Assembly (NCBI GenBank): GCA_038246545.1
Contig: JBBRVW010000057.1
Coordinates: 1-19,270 of the forward strand
Source: JBBRVW01 sp038246545
Lineage (GTDB): Bacteria; Actinomycetota; Actinomycetes; JACCUZ01
Reading direction: 5' to 3'
Length of the DNA stretch: 19,270 nt
Shown here: one piece after another, positions 1-6,912 of the stretch
Numbering within the stretch: position 1 is the first letter of the stretch
Layout: every line of letters starts with the position of its first letter
Translations under genes and position numbers: made by a program
The notes under the pieces: generated by a model
What the model was told of the DNA's origin: nothing
The model's input: the letters and a program-made list of their open reading frames with translations, nothing else
Databases searched by the model: none

Positions 1-337
1 CGCGAGGCTCGTACTCCGGGGAGTCCGGGCCGACCGAGGGGTAGTCGGTCTGCTGGGTCTCCCAGGTGATGATCCCGTCCTTGACGTAGACCTTCCACGA
101 GCAGGACCCGGTGCAGTTCACCCCGTGGGTAGAGCGGACCACCTTGTCGTGGCTCCACCGGTCCCGATAGAAGTCGTCCGCCTGACGGCCACCCCGCTTG
201 GTCATCGTGCGAAGGTCGTCAGAAACGATCGCCCTGGTGAAGAAGCGCCTGGTCCGAAGCAAGGCATCGCTCATGGGTCCGTCCAGGCCGACCGCTCGGC
301 CCTCCTCCGGGCTCGCGGGATCAATTTCAGTCGTCAC
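1..337 (-). CDS. narG: Respiratory nitrate reductase alpha subunit, N-terminal part (runs off left edge)
   Basis: This is the catalytic molybdopterin subunit of membrane-bound nitrate reductase, which reduces nitrate to nitrite with electrons from the quinone pool. The 112 visible residues start at GTG 337, with a GGAGG Shine-Dalgarno at 346-350. Residues about 55-68 read FYRDRWSHDKVVRS, and residues 70-79 hold HGVNCTGSCS, the H-x3-C-x3-C set that binds the FS0 [4Fe-4S] cluster in NarG. The following stretch with KDGIITWETQQTDYP is also typical NarG. The rest of the gene (family length about 1,200 residues) and presumably narHJI lie to the left of the window. The gene is divergent from the TehA-like channel gene. 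No twin-arginine signal is seen at the N-terminus, as expected for a cytoplasm-facing NarG. Confidence 0.95.
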   Translation of the reverse strand, partial: MTTEIDPASPEEGRAVGLDGPMSDALLRTRRFFTRAIVSDDLRTMTKRGGRQADDFYRDRWSHDKVVRSTHGVNCTGSCSWKVYVKDGIITWETQQTDYPSVGPDSPEYEPR

Positions 338-370
338 GATGTGTGCCTCCCAAATCTGGAACTCTTCCGA

Positions 371-393
371 CGCGCCCGAGCGCACTGGGCGCG
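371..393. promoter_or_regulatory. Inverted repeat in the narG / channel intergenic region
   Basis: The perfect 7-bp arms CGCGCCC (371-377) and GGGCGCG (387-393) are separated by 9 bp. They lie between the divergent starts of narG (337) and the channel gene (438). A second, looser inverted repeat pairs GGTTAG (395-400) with CTAACC (425-430). Either could bind a regulator controlling both genes. G/C-only arms arise easily by chance in this base composition, so the assignment is weak. Confidence 0.3.
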
Positions 394-403
394 CGGTTAG
401 GCG

Positions 404-431
404 TTGGCCGTCCGACGATCGCAGCTAACCT
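404..431 (+). promoter_or_regulatory. Predicted promoter giving a leaderless channel mRNA
   Basis: TAACCT at 426-431 fits the actinobacterial -10 consensus TANNNT and lies 6 bp before the GTG start at 438. TTGGCC at 404-409, 16 bp upstream, could serve as the -35. Transcription would begin at or next to the start codon, and there is no Shine-Dalgarno in front of this gene. Leaderless starts are common in actinobacteria. Confidence 0.45.
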
Positions 432-437
432 ACGGAC

Positions 438-1487
438 GTGGCCGAATCGGCATTGGAGCGAGTGCAAAGCGCGGTCGCGGGGCTTACGCCGGGCTACTTC
501 GCATTGGTGATGGCCAGCGGAATCATCTCGGTGGGAATGCGGCTCAAGGGGTTCGAGCTCATCTCCACCACTCTGCTGGTCGTCTGTATCGCCGGGTTCG
601 TCATCTTGCTGGGTCTGACACTGTGGCGGTTCGTCGCCTATCGCAGCGCGATCAACAATGACTTCCTCGACCCTGGGCGAGCGTTCGGCTTCTTCACGTT
701 CGTCGCCGGCACCAACGTGCTCGGCGTTCGACTCGGCATGGACGGTCACCACGTTGCGACCGGTCTCCTGTTGGGACTTGCTGGAACGGCGTGGCTGCTG
801 CTCGGGTACGTGGTGCCCTGGACGGCGGTCCTTGGCAAGGTGGAGCGACCGGTGGTCGCGACCGCGAACGGCACCTGGTTCATCTGGGTGGTGGCGAGCC
901 AGTCCGTCGCGATCGCCGCGGCAAGCATCGAACCGGTATTCGTCACCGGCCGCCGCGAACTTGCCGTGCTCGCGGTGATGTCGTGGTCGGTTGGCGTCTT
1001 TCTGTATGCCGCCACCGCAATGATCGTGACGTTGCGGCTGATGCTCTACAAGTTCGGGCCTGATGAGCTCACCCCGCCCTATTGGGTGACCATGGGCGCC
1101 CTCGCCATCACCGTGCTCGCGGGTGCCCGGATCGTGGAGATGGCCGACGCGCCCATGGTGTCTGTGACTCGTGACCTCATCGCGGGTCTGTCCGTGGTGT
1201 TCTGGGCCTTCGCCACCTGGTTGATCCCGGTACTCCTCGCGGCAGGCTGGTGGCGGCACCGTGTCCGTCACGTCCCACTGCGGTACGACGCGACATTGTG
1301 GAGCGTGGTGTTCCCGCTCGGGATGTACGCAGTGGCCGGCATCTACCTCGGTGAAGCCGACCAGCTGCCACTGGTGGCCGGAATCGGCGGTGCCGAACTG
1401 TGGTTCTCCTTCGCGGCCTGGGTGGCGGTCATGATCGCCATGCTCGACAATCTGGTCCGCAGGGTGCTCGTGCCGACTAGCCACTGA
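438..1487 (+). CDS. TehA/SLAC1-type (TDT family) membrane transporter or anion channel
   Basis: This 349-residue, very hydrophobic protein has about ten predicted membrane segments, beginning with TPGYFALVMASGIISVGM, the conserved opening of the tellurite-resistance/C4-dicarboxylate transporter (TDT) family. Length and ten-segment layout match TehA and the plant anion channel SLAC1. The substrate cannot be read from sequence; TehA relatives include dicarboxylate and sulfite exporters and nitrate/chloride channels. Its position divergent from narG and close to narK makes nitrate or nitrite movement an attractive inference, but it is not shown. The start is GTG 438, chosen because a -10 element lies just upstream and the family motif begins about 15 residues in. 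It is convergent with narK, with a 90-bp gap in which I see no strong terminator. Confidence 0.85.
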   Translation: MAESALERVQSAVAGLTPGYFALVMASGIISVGMRLKGFELISTTLLVVCIAGFVILLGLTLWRFVAYRSAINNDFLDPGRAFGFFTFVAGTNVLGVRLGMDGHHVATGLLLGLAGTAWLLLGYVVPWTAVLGKVERPVVATANGTWFIWVVASQSVAIAAASIEPVFVTGRRELAVLAVMSWSVGVFLYAATAMIVTLRLMLYKFGPDELTPPYWVTMGALAITVLAGARIVEMADAPMVSVTRDLIAGLSVVFWAFATWLIPVLLAAGWWRHRVRHVPLRYDATLWSVVFPLGMYAVAGIYLGEADQLPLVAGIGGAELWFSFAAWVAVMIAMLDNLVRRVLVPTSH

Positions 1488-1577
1488 TCGCACTCCTTGC
1501 TCCTGGACTATCCCAACAGCGGAAACGCACCACGTGCACACGCGCCTCCCTCTGGTCATGGCTTCCGCGCGGCCGCC

Positions 1578-2831
1578 CTAGGGTGCCAGCACGGTCTGGA
1601 CTTCCTTAGCATGAGCCTGCTCGGTGCGGCGGGTGACGGTGAGGGTGAGCAGCGCAGTCAGGGCAGCCGTGACAGAGAGCATCCAAAGCCCGATGGCATA
1701 AGAGTCCGTGCGCCCATAGACGTAGCCCATGATCAACGGTGGGACGAAGCCGCCCAGACCGCCGGCGGCACCGACCAGGCCGGTGACGCCGCCGACTCGG
1801 GCAGGATCGGTAACCTTCGCGATCAAGGCGAATGTCGCGCCCGTGCCCGAACCCAATGCCATCGCCATGATCAGGAAGGCGGCCGTGCCGGTGTGTTCGA
1901 GAACTGGGTGGGTGGCCGCGACCCCGGCACAGACCACCACGACCAGGTAGCCGCTGGCCAGGACCCGGATCGGTCCCACGCGGTCAGAGAGCCAGCCCCC
2001 CACTGGCCGCATGATCACGGCCACCGCGACGAATCCCGCCATCCGGTTCGCTGCGTCGGCTGGTGTCAGGCCGTAGTCAGTCTTCAGGTACGCCGGAAGA
2101 TAGACCGAGAACGCGACGTACCCGCCGAACGCGACCGCGTACAGAATGCAGGCCTGCCAGGTGATCGGTAGGCGTGCGTTCGCCTTCAGCCGCGTCGCCA
2201 CGGACGAGGTGGGGGCCTGGCGGCCGGGTGCGTCCTCGAGCCGACGCCACGCCACGACCGCGAAGATCGCCAAGGCGGCGGCCGCGAAAAGGAACGGTGT
2301 CTTGTTGCCGACGTTGGTGTAAAGCCTGACCGTCGTGAGCGCGCTGATCGCCGTGCCACCCATGCCGGCCCCGAAGATGCCCACGGCCAAGCCTCGTCTT
2401 TCCGGCGGGAACCAGGCGTTGACGAACGGGACACCGACGGCGAACGACGTTCCCGAGATGCCGAGGAAGAACCCGCCGACCAGCAGCGCCGCGTAGTTGG
2501 TCTGCCCGTAGAAACCGATGAACAGGGTCGGCACGATCGTGGCGAGCGAGACGATCACGAACATCTCCCGCCCGCCGTACTTGTCGGTCAACGCCCCGAC
2601 GGGTATGCGGCCGAGAGAGCCCACGATGACCGGCACCGCCACTATCAAGGAGACCTGCCACTCGCTGAGCGCGCCCAGGGTGCCGTTGTCGCGGAACACC
2701 GGGCCGAGCGGGCTGAGCAGTGCCCATGCCCAGAAGTTGATCGCGAACCCGGTGGTGGCAAGCGCCAGCATCAGCCACGGCGATCTGGCGGTGTCGGTTG
2801 TCTCAGCCGGGGTGGGTCGTTGACTCGTCAT
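1578..2831 (-). CDS. narK: Nitrate/nitrite transporter, major facilitator family
   Basis: This 417-residue, twelve-segment MFS protein moves nitrate and/or nitrite across the cytoplasmic membrane. It opens with the NarK-like stretch FAINFWAWALLSPLGP. It carries the MFS loop 2-3 signature around GRIPVGALTDKYGGRE and two glycine-rich nitrate-signature regions, one near GIFGAGMGGTAISAL and one near GLVGAAGGLGGFVPP. Arginines in GRIPVG and VIMRPVGGWLSDR sit where the substrate-binding arginines of NarK are found. ATG 2831 is preceded by GGAGGA at an 8-bp distance. It lies 78 bp downstream of the hemerythrin gene on the same strand, with a 14-bp palindrome in the gap, so it may have its own promoter or be read through. 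It would supply substrate to the nearby nitrate reductase. Confidence 0.92.
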   Translation of the reverse strand: MTSQRPTPAETTDTARSPWLMLALATTGFAINFWAWALLSPLGPVFRDNGTLGALSEWQVSLIVAVPVIVGSLGRIPVGALTDKYGGREMFVIVSLATIVPTLFIGFYGQTNYAALLVGGFFLGISGTSFAVGVPFVNAWFPPERRGLAVGIFGAGMGGTAISALTTVRLYTNVGNKTPFLFAAAALAIFAVVAWRRLEDAPGRQAPTSSVATRLKANARLPITWQACILYAVAFGGYVAFSVYLPAYLKTDYGLTPADAANRMAGFVAVAVIMRPVGGWLSDRVGPIRVLASGYLVVVVCAGVAATHPVLEHTGTAAFLIMAMALGSGTGATFALIAKVTDPARVGGVTGLVGAAGGLGGFVPPLIMGYVYGRTDSYAIGLWMLSVTAALTALLTLTVTRRTEQAHAKEVQTVLAP

Positions 2832-2889
2832 GTTCGTCGTCCTCCTGCGAGGGTGGCACGACCTCCACCTTGCCTGATGGGGTCCGTTT

Positions 2890-2903
2890 TGCCCACGTGG
2901 GCA
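2890..2903. promoter_or_regulatory. Perfect 14-bp palindrome upstream of narK
   Basis: TGCCCACGTGGGCA is a perfect palindrome located 59-72 bp upstream of the narK ATG, in the short gap behind the hemerythrin gene. Its core CCCACGTGG is repeated in the palindrome upstream of the hemerythrin and regulator genes (3743-3760). The position suits an activator or repressor site for narK. The binding protein is unknown; the adjacent SufR-like regulator is the obvious candidate. Confidence 0.45.
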
Positions 2904-2909
2904 GGCAGG

Positions 2910-3722
2910 TCAGGCAGTGCTGCGGACCCGATCGTTGCGCACCATGCTCAGCCGCCAGGAGTCGGGCCCGCGCTCGAGGTACTCGATCGCGAAGTCGCCG
3001 GGCGCTCGCTGCTCGAGCTGGGTCAAGAGCGGCAGCGGGTCGTGCGGGGCGATGAGGACCAGGCCGCCGCCTGGCGCTACGCCGTCCAACGCTCCGAAGA
3101 TCGTCGCGTGACGGATGGCGTGTGGGATCACCCGCGCGTCGAGTTCGGGCAGCTCGGTCGCGTTCTCCTCATGGCAACCGCAGTTGTGCCCTGCAGGCTC
3201 TCCGCTCGCACCGGGTCGATCGTGTCCGTGTTCGCTGTCGACGCCGATCAACTCGCCCATACTTCCCAACAGCTCGGCCACGGACACCTCCGGCGCCCCG
3301 ACGAGCAGCGGCAGAACCTGGTGGTTCTCCTTGGCCACGTGGGTCTCGAACACGGCCCGCAGCGCGCCCGCCGTGACGGCGACAGTCACTGGATCGGAGG
3401 CCAGCTCGAGATCGTCGACCAGACCCAGGATGAGCTGGTGCTCGGCGAGCATCGCTTCGACCAGGAGCCGGCCCTCGGGCCGCTGCGCGGCAGCCCGGTA
3501 GAGGGTGCTTTCCTCCGCGAGCGCGTGCGGCACCAGCTCGGTGCGGCACCAGTCGACCAGGTCCGAACGGACCTCCTCGTCCAGTGGCCTACTGGCACGG
3601 GCGAGTGCGGTCAGTGTCTTGACCTTGAGCGCGAGCGCGCCGGCCAGCTGAGCGTGGTGTCGCTCGACTGCCTCCGCGGCGCGGGCGTCGGCCTCGTCTG
3701 AGGCGATGACTACAGCGTCCAT
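2910..3722 (-). CDS. Hemerythrin-domain protein fused to DUF2249
   Basis: This is a 270-residue two-domain protein. Residues about 15-150 form a hemerythrin HHE domain with di-iron ligand motifs ERHH, HALAEE, AEHQ and HVAKENHQVLP, expected to bind O2 or nitric oxide or act in repair of NO-damaged iron centres. A linker with GHNCGCHEE follows, then a DUF2249 domain (about 195-265) starting LPELDARVIPHAIRH, with APHDPLPLL and a C-terminal DSWRL. This fusion often accompanies nitrate/NO respiration genes in actinobacteria and proteobacteria. I chose ATG 3722 (MDAVVIAS) because GGAGG lies about 10 bp upstream; a longer reading to 3770 runs through the regulatory palindrome. It is followed by narK on the same strand and is divergent from the winged-helix regulator. 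Exact function is not established. Confidence 0.88.
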   Translation of the reverse strand: MDAVVIASDEADARAAEAVERHHAQLAGALALKVKTLTALARASRPLDEEVRSDLVDWCRTELVPHALAEESTLYRAAAQRPEGRLLVEAMLAEHQLILGLVDDLELASDPVTVAVTAGALRAVFETHVAKENHQVLPLLVGAPEVSVAELLGSMGELIGVDSEHGHDRPGASGEPAGHNCGCHEENATELPELDARVIPHAIRHATIFGALDGVAPGGGLVLIAPHDPLPLLTQLEQRAPGDFAIEYLERGPDSWRLSMVRNDRVRSTA

Positions 3723-3742
3723 GTCCTTGACTCCTCCAAGCT

Positions 3743-3760
3743 GGCCCCCACGTGGTGGCC
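3743..3760. promoter_or_regulatory. 18-bp palindrome between the hemerythrin and regulator genes
   Basis: GGCCCCCACGTGGTGGCC matches its reverse complement at all but one pair and is centred on CACGTG. It lies 21-38 bp upstream of the hemerythrin ATG and at about -30 to -47 from the predicted start of the divergent regulator gene. It could therefore control both. It shares CCCACGTGG with the palindrome upstream of narK (2890-2903), suggesting one regulon. Confidence 0.45.
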
Positions 3761-3776
3761 GGTGCACCATATTTAC

Positions 3777-3782
3777 TACACT
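3777..3782 (+). promoter_or_regulatory. Predicted -10 element of the regulator gene (leaderless)
   Basis: TACACT fits TANNNT and ends 7 bp before the GTG at 3790, so transcription would start at the initiation codon. No Shine-Dalgarno precedes the gene, which supports a leaderless mRNA. The -35 position overlaps the palindrome at 3743-3760, consistent with autoregulation. Confidence 0.45.
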
Positions 3783-3789
3783 TGGCTCC

Positions 3790-4491
3790 GTGGAAAATAA
3801 CCGGGGGCTGTCGCGGGGCTACGGGCCGCGTCCCGGGGTCCCCGCCCGGCCGCTGTCGGCAGCGCGGACCGCGATCGTGGACCGGCTCCGGGATCAGCCC
3901 GAGCCACTCACCCTGTCGAGCCTGGTAACCGCGACGGGCCTGCACGAGAACACCCTGCGCGAGCACCTCGCCGGCCTGGTGGGTCGCGGCCTGGTCCGCC
4001 GCCACCGGGCCGAACCGGCTGGTCGCGGACGCCCGGCGTGGCGCTACGAGCTGACCGAGGAGGAGACGGCCGGCTCGGAGTACGCCGGGCTCGCGGCGGC
4101 CCTGGCTGCCGCTATGGCTCGTACGAACGACAACCCGGGCCCGGCGGCGGCCGCCGCCGGGGAGGAGTGGGGCCGCGAACTGGCGCGCGACCGGGGTGCC
4201 ACCCCGGGCTCGTCCCGTGCCGCGCGTGATGAGGTGCTGCAGCTGCTCGACGACCTGGGCTTCACGCCCCAGGCTGCACCGGAGCGTCCTGCGCAGGTGC
4301 GTCTGACCCGCTGTCCGCTGCTCGAGGCAGCGCACCGGCATCCGGAGGTCGTGTGTGCGGTGCACCTCGGCATCGTGCGAGGCGCCCTGACCGAGTACGG
4401 AGCCGACCCGGCGGGGAGTTCGCTGGTGCCGTTCGCCGAGCCGGGGGCGTGCAGACTCGTCCTCCCTCCGCTGGATGAGGACGCCTCGTGA
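3790..4491 (+). CDS. SufR-like winged-helix transcriptional regulator with C-terminal cysteines
   Basis: This 233-residue regulator belongs to the ArsR/DeoR-like group that includes SufR (COG2345 type). Residues about 15-85 form a winged helix: PLTLSSLVTATGLHENTLRE gives the helix-turn-helix and GRGRPAWRYELT the wing. The C-terminal half has cysteines spaced C-x13-C (CPLLEAAHRHPEVVC) and a third about 31 residues on (GACRLV). In SufR-type proteins such cysteines bind an Fe-S cluster, so a redox or nitric-oxide response is plausible. The start is GTG 3790, set by the upstream -10 element; earlier in-frame codons would overlap the divergent promoter region. It overlaps the truncated oxidase gene downstream through GTGA, so the two are co-transcribed. 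By position it likely controls the hemerythrin and narK genes. Confidence 0.8.
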   Translation: MENNRGLSRGYGPRPGVPARPLSAARTAIVDRLRDQPEPLTLSSLVTATGLHENTLREHLAGLVGRGLVRRHRAEPAGRGRPAWRYELTEEETAGSEYAGLAAALAAAMARTNDNPGPAAAAAGEEWGRELARDRGATPGSSRAARDEVLQLLDDLGFTPQAAPERPAQVRLTRCPLLEAAHRHPEVVCAVHLGIVRGALTEYGADPAGSSLVPFAEPGACRLVLPPLDEDAS

Positions 4492-4973
4492 GCGACCGGC
4501 CGGCGCGAGGGTTCTGGCCGATGCGGGACCTGCCGGTGGTGGGCCGGCTGATCTCCGCAGTGGTCGTGGCACTGGTCCACCCGTTCGTGCCCGCTCCCCG
4601 CTGGCTGCTGATCCATCTGGTGCTGCTCGGGGCCGCTACCCACTCGATCCTGGTGTGGAGCCGCTACTTCACCGATGCCCTGTTGCACACTGCGCCGGAA
4701 CCGTCCGCCCGCCCTCGGCAGAACCGCCGGCTCTTGCTGCTCAACGTCGGGGTGCTGCTCGTCGTGACCGGCGTGATGACGGCGCACTGGCCGGTCACGG
4801 TCGTCGGCGGGACGGCCGTCGGTGTCGTCGTGGCCTGGCACGGGGCGTCCCTGCTCGCGCAGCTGCGTTCCGCGCTCGGCCTGCTGTCAGGGCGAGATCA
4901 GGCTCGGATGACGCGTTGCTCGATCGCCTTCGCCACGGCACCGGCCCGGCTATCCACCCCGAGCTTTCCGTAG
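4488..4973 (+). pseudogene. Truncated N-terminal membrane region of a multicopper oxidase / nitrite reductase-like protein
   Basis: The first roughly 130 residues resemble the membrane-spanning N-terminus of large actinobacterial multicopper oxidase-domain proteins: RDLPVVGRL, then RWLLIHLVLLGAATHSILVW, a polar loop, and LLLLNVGVLLVVTG with WHGASLLAQLRSAL. Family members, as I recall them, are several hundred residues longer and carry copper-binding cupredoxin domains. Here the resemblance stops near nucleotide 4878, and the last about 30 residues are simply the antisense of the response-regulator gene that ends at 4898. No copper ligands remain. The start GTG 4488 overlaps the regulator stop (GTGA). 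I infer a 3' truncation by deletion or rearrangement. It could instead be a small four-segment membrane protein of its own, which I think less likely. Confidence 0.6.
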
Positions 4974-5539
4974 ATGTGGGTGAGATGGGACTTCACGGTT
5001 GCCTCGCTGACGAGCAGTCGCCGGGCCATTTCCTTGTTGGCGAGACCCTCGGCGAGCAGCTCCAGGATCTCCACCTCCCGGGCGGTGAGGACGGGGCCCG
5101 GCGAGCTGGTCCGGCGCACGAGGGTAGCGGCGACTGCCGGCGCCAGCACGATGTCGCCGCGTGCTGTCCCGAGGACCGCCCGGAACAGCTCGTCCGGCGG
5201 AGCGTCCTTGAGCAGGTACCCGGAGGCACCGGCATCGATCGCAGCGATGATGTCCGCCTCGGTGTCGTATGTGGTCAGCACCAGCACGGAGGGTGGCTCC
5301 GGCAGGCCGCGCAGTCGCGCGGTCGTCTCCGCCCCGCCCTCGCCCTGCCCGAGGTTGAGGTCCATCAGCACGACATGCGGCCGGGTGCGCGCGACGACGT
5401 CGAGGGCACCCGGCCCGTCCGCGGCCTCGCCGACGACGGTCAGGTCCGGCTGTCCCTCCAGCAGGGCGCGAATCCCGGCACGGACGACCGGATGGTCGTC
5501 CACCAGCACCACCCGGACCACGGGGTCGGCCCCGCTCAT
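4898..5539 (-). CDS. NarL/LuxR-family response regulator
   Basis: This 213-residue two-domain response regulator has a receiver domain at residues about 8-125, with the acidic pair in VVLVDDHPVVRAG, the phospho-acceptor aspartate in HVVLMDLNLG, the conserved threonine in VLTTYD and the lysine in YLLKDAPPDE. A LuxR-type helix-turn-helix follows at about 145-205 (LTAREVEILELLAEGLANKE, then SEATVKSHLTHIYGKLG). The start ATG 5539 overlaps the kinase stop as ATGA, so kinase and regulator are translationally coupled. Its targets are not evident; the divergent promoter upstream of the kinase (before 6913) and the neighbouring nitrate genes are both candidates. Its 3' end overlaps the truncated oxidase frame. 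Confidence 0.93.
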   Translation of the reverse strand: MSGADPVVRVVLVDDHPVVRAGIRALLEGQPDLTVVGEAADGPGALDVVARTRPHVVLMDLNLGQGEGGAETTARLRGLPEPPSVLVLTTYDTEADIIAAIDAGASGYLLKDAPPDELFRAVLGTARGDIVLAPAVAATLVRRTSSPGPVLTAREVEILELLAEGLANKEMARRLLVSEATVKSHLTHIYGKLGVDSRAGAVAKAIEQRVIRA

Positions 5540-6750
5540 GCGCCGGTCGCGAAGGGGATGCACGCCGCGAGCGCGGTGCCCTCGCCGGGACTGGACTCCA
5601 CCACGAGCCTCCCACCGTAGCCCTCCACCCTGCTCCGTATCCCCGTGAGCCCATGCCCCCGCCCGGGTCGGCGGACAGCGCGTCTCGGGTCGAAACCGGC
5701 TCCGTCGTCGCGCACGTCCAGAGAGACCGAACCAGGCTGGTACGTCAGGGACACCGTCGCCGTCGACGCGCCTGAGTGCTCCACGACGTTGGCGAGTGCG
5801 CCCCTCGCGGTACGGAGCAACGCCGTGGCGATGTCCGCCGGCAGGGCCAGCTGCTCACCGTGGACTCGCAGGTCGACTCGGGTCGCGCTGTGCAGAGCCG
5901 CTTGCTGGCAGGCCCGCTGCAGCGCCTCGGGCAGGTCGTCCGCGGTACCCGGTACTGGCAGCTCGGCCGGGGCCAGGTCCCGCACCACTCGACGGACCTC
6001 GTCGAGGCCGTCGCGAGCGGTGAGAGCCGCCTGCCCGACGTGCTGCCGAGCGGCATCCGGGCGGCTGGTCCACTCCTGCCCGGCCGCCTGCAGCAGCAGG
6101 TTGATGCTCGACAGCCCCTGCGCCAGGGAGTCGTGGATCTCCCGGGACAGCCGGGCCCTCTCGGCCAGCGCCCCCGCGGCGTGCTGCGCCCTGGCGAGCT
6201 CCCCCTCGGCCTGTTGAACGTCGTCGACGAGCCGGCGGCGGACCGTCGCGTCCCGGTCGAGCGCCCGGTAGGAGAGAACGGCAAGACCGGCGACGCACAC
6301 CGGGCCGAGCACGACCGTCGGGTCCAGCTCGCCGAGCATCCTGGTCCACGTGAGGACGACCGTCGCGGTCATCCCGGTCACCACGGCACCGGCGGCCGCG
6401 AAGGGGAGCACGCGAAGGGCGACGAACGCCAACGGCACCGCGACCCAGGAGAAGGACGGCGCGAGGACCACAAGGGCGAACCAGGTCGCGACGAGCGCCG
6501 CGCACCACGGGACGCCGTGCCGCACGATCCCGCCCCACGGCCGCCCGGTCGGGTAGGCGGCGTAGACGACGAGGAGCAGGCCGGCACCTCCGAGCACCCA
6601 TGCGGTTCGCTCGCCCAGCCCGTGCCCGTCCACGTAGCGTGCCGCGGACGCGGTCGTCAGCGCCAGGAACGCCACGTGGAGCCATGCCTCCAGCCGGGCG
6701 ACGCCCGCCAGGATTCCGCGCTCGTCGACGGAGGGCTCGGCAGGGTCCAT
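5536..6750 (-). CDS. Membrane sensor histidine kinase, HisKA_3 (NarX/DesK-like) type
   Basis: This 404-residue kinase has an N-terminal half (residues about 20-165) with five or six hydrophobic segments and no large extracytoplasmic domain, so it probably senses a membrane or intramembrane signal. A coiled linker rich in Q/A/E follows. The phospho-acceptor histidine is in the H-box LSREIHDSLAQGLSSIN (about residue 205). The HATPase domain has GALANVVEHSGAS, DVRDDGAGFDP and GHGLTGIRSRVEGYGG. The start is ATG 6750. It phosphorylates the response regulator encoded immediately downstream, with a 4-bp ATGA overlap. The ligand cannot be inferred. Confidence 0.92.
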   Translation of the reverse strand: MDPAEPSVDERGILAGVARLEAWLHVAFLALTTASAARYVDGHGLGERTAWVLGGAGLLLVVYAAYPTGRPWGGIVRHGVPWCAALVATWFALVVLAPSFSWVAVPLAFVALRVLPFAAAGAVVTGMTATVVLTWTRMLGELDPTVVLGPVCVAGLAVLSYRALDRDATVRRRLVDDVQQAEGELARAQHAAGALAERARLSREIHDSLAQGLSSINLLLQAAGQEWTSRPDAARQHVGQAALTARDGLDEVRRVVRDLAPAELPVPGTADDLPEALQRACQQAALHSATRVDLRVHGEQLALPADIATALLRTARGALANVVEHSGASTATVSLTYQPGSVSLDVRDDGAGFDPRRAVRRPGRGHGLTGIRSRVEGYGGRLVVESSPGEGTALAACIPFATGA

Positions 6751-6790
6751 GGCCTGTCGAGGCTACGACGGCAGTCCATGGGGTCGCATC

Positions 6791-6819
6791 ATCCATCTGG
6801 CTATCCGGCGGGTATCCAT
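6791..6819. promoter_or_regulatory. Phased ATCC direct repeats between kinase and SMP-30 genes
   Basis: ATCC occurs at 6791, 6803 and 6814, spaced 12 and 11 bp, the outer copies extending to ATCCAT. The spacing places them on one face of the helix, about 95-120 bp upstream of the SMP-30-like gene and 40-70 bp upstream of the kinase start. They could be half-sites for the adjacent NarL-type regulator. A four-base motif is short, so chance is a real alternative. Confidence 0.2.
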
Positions 6820-6912
6820 GTCGCCACCGGGCCGTCGACGGATGCTCGATGCCGGCCGCTGCCGCCGGGCCCAGGATGGGAGATCCGAGTCCCGACACAT
6901 GGAGGTTCCCTC

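Noticed and set aside
327..1559. Long minus-strand open frame of 410 codons
   Set aside because: It lies antisense to the TDT channel gene, and its translation is Arg/His/Asp-rich low-complexity with no domain, as expected of a shadow frame in high-GC DNA.
1488..1577. Terminator between the convergent channel and narK genes
   Set aside because: Only a 4-bp stem (GCAC/GTGC) around 1527-1537 is visible, with no T-run; too weak to call.
2820..3701. Plus-strand open frame over the hemerythrin gene
   Set aside because: The minus strand has clear hemerythrin and DUF2249 motifs with a good ribosome site; the plus-strand translation has no recognisable features.
3723..3770. N-terminal extension of the hemerythrin protein to 3770
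   Set aside because: It would run through the palindrome and divergent promoter and has no ribosome site, whereas ATG 3722 does.
5776..6912. Upstream extension of the SMP-30 reading frame
   Set aside because: The frame stays open back through the kinase gene, but that part is antisense to it; the signal peptide and GGAGG fix the start at ATG 6913.
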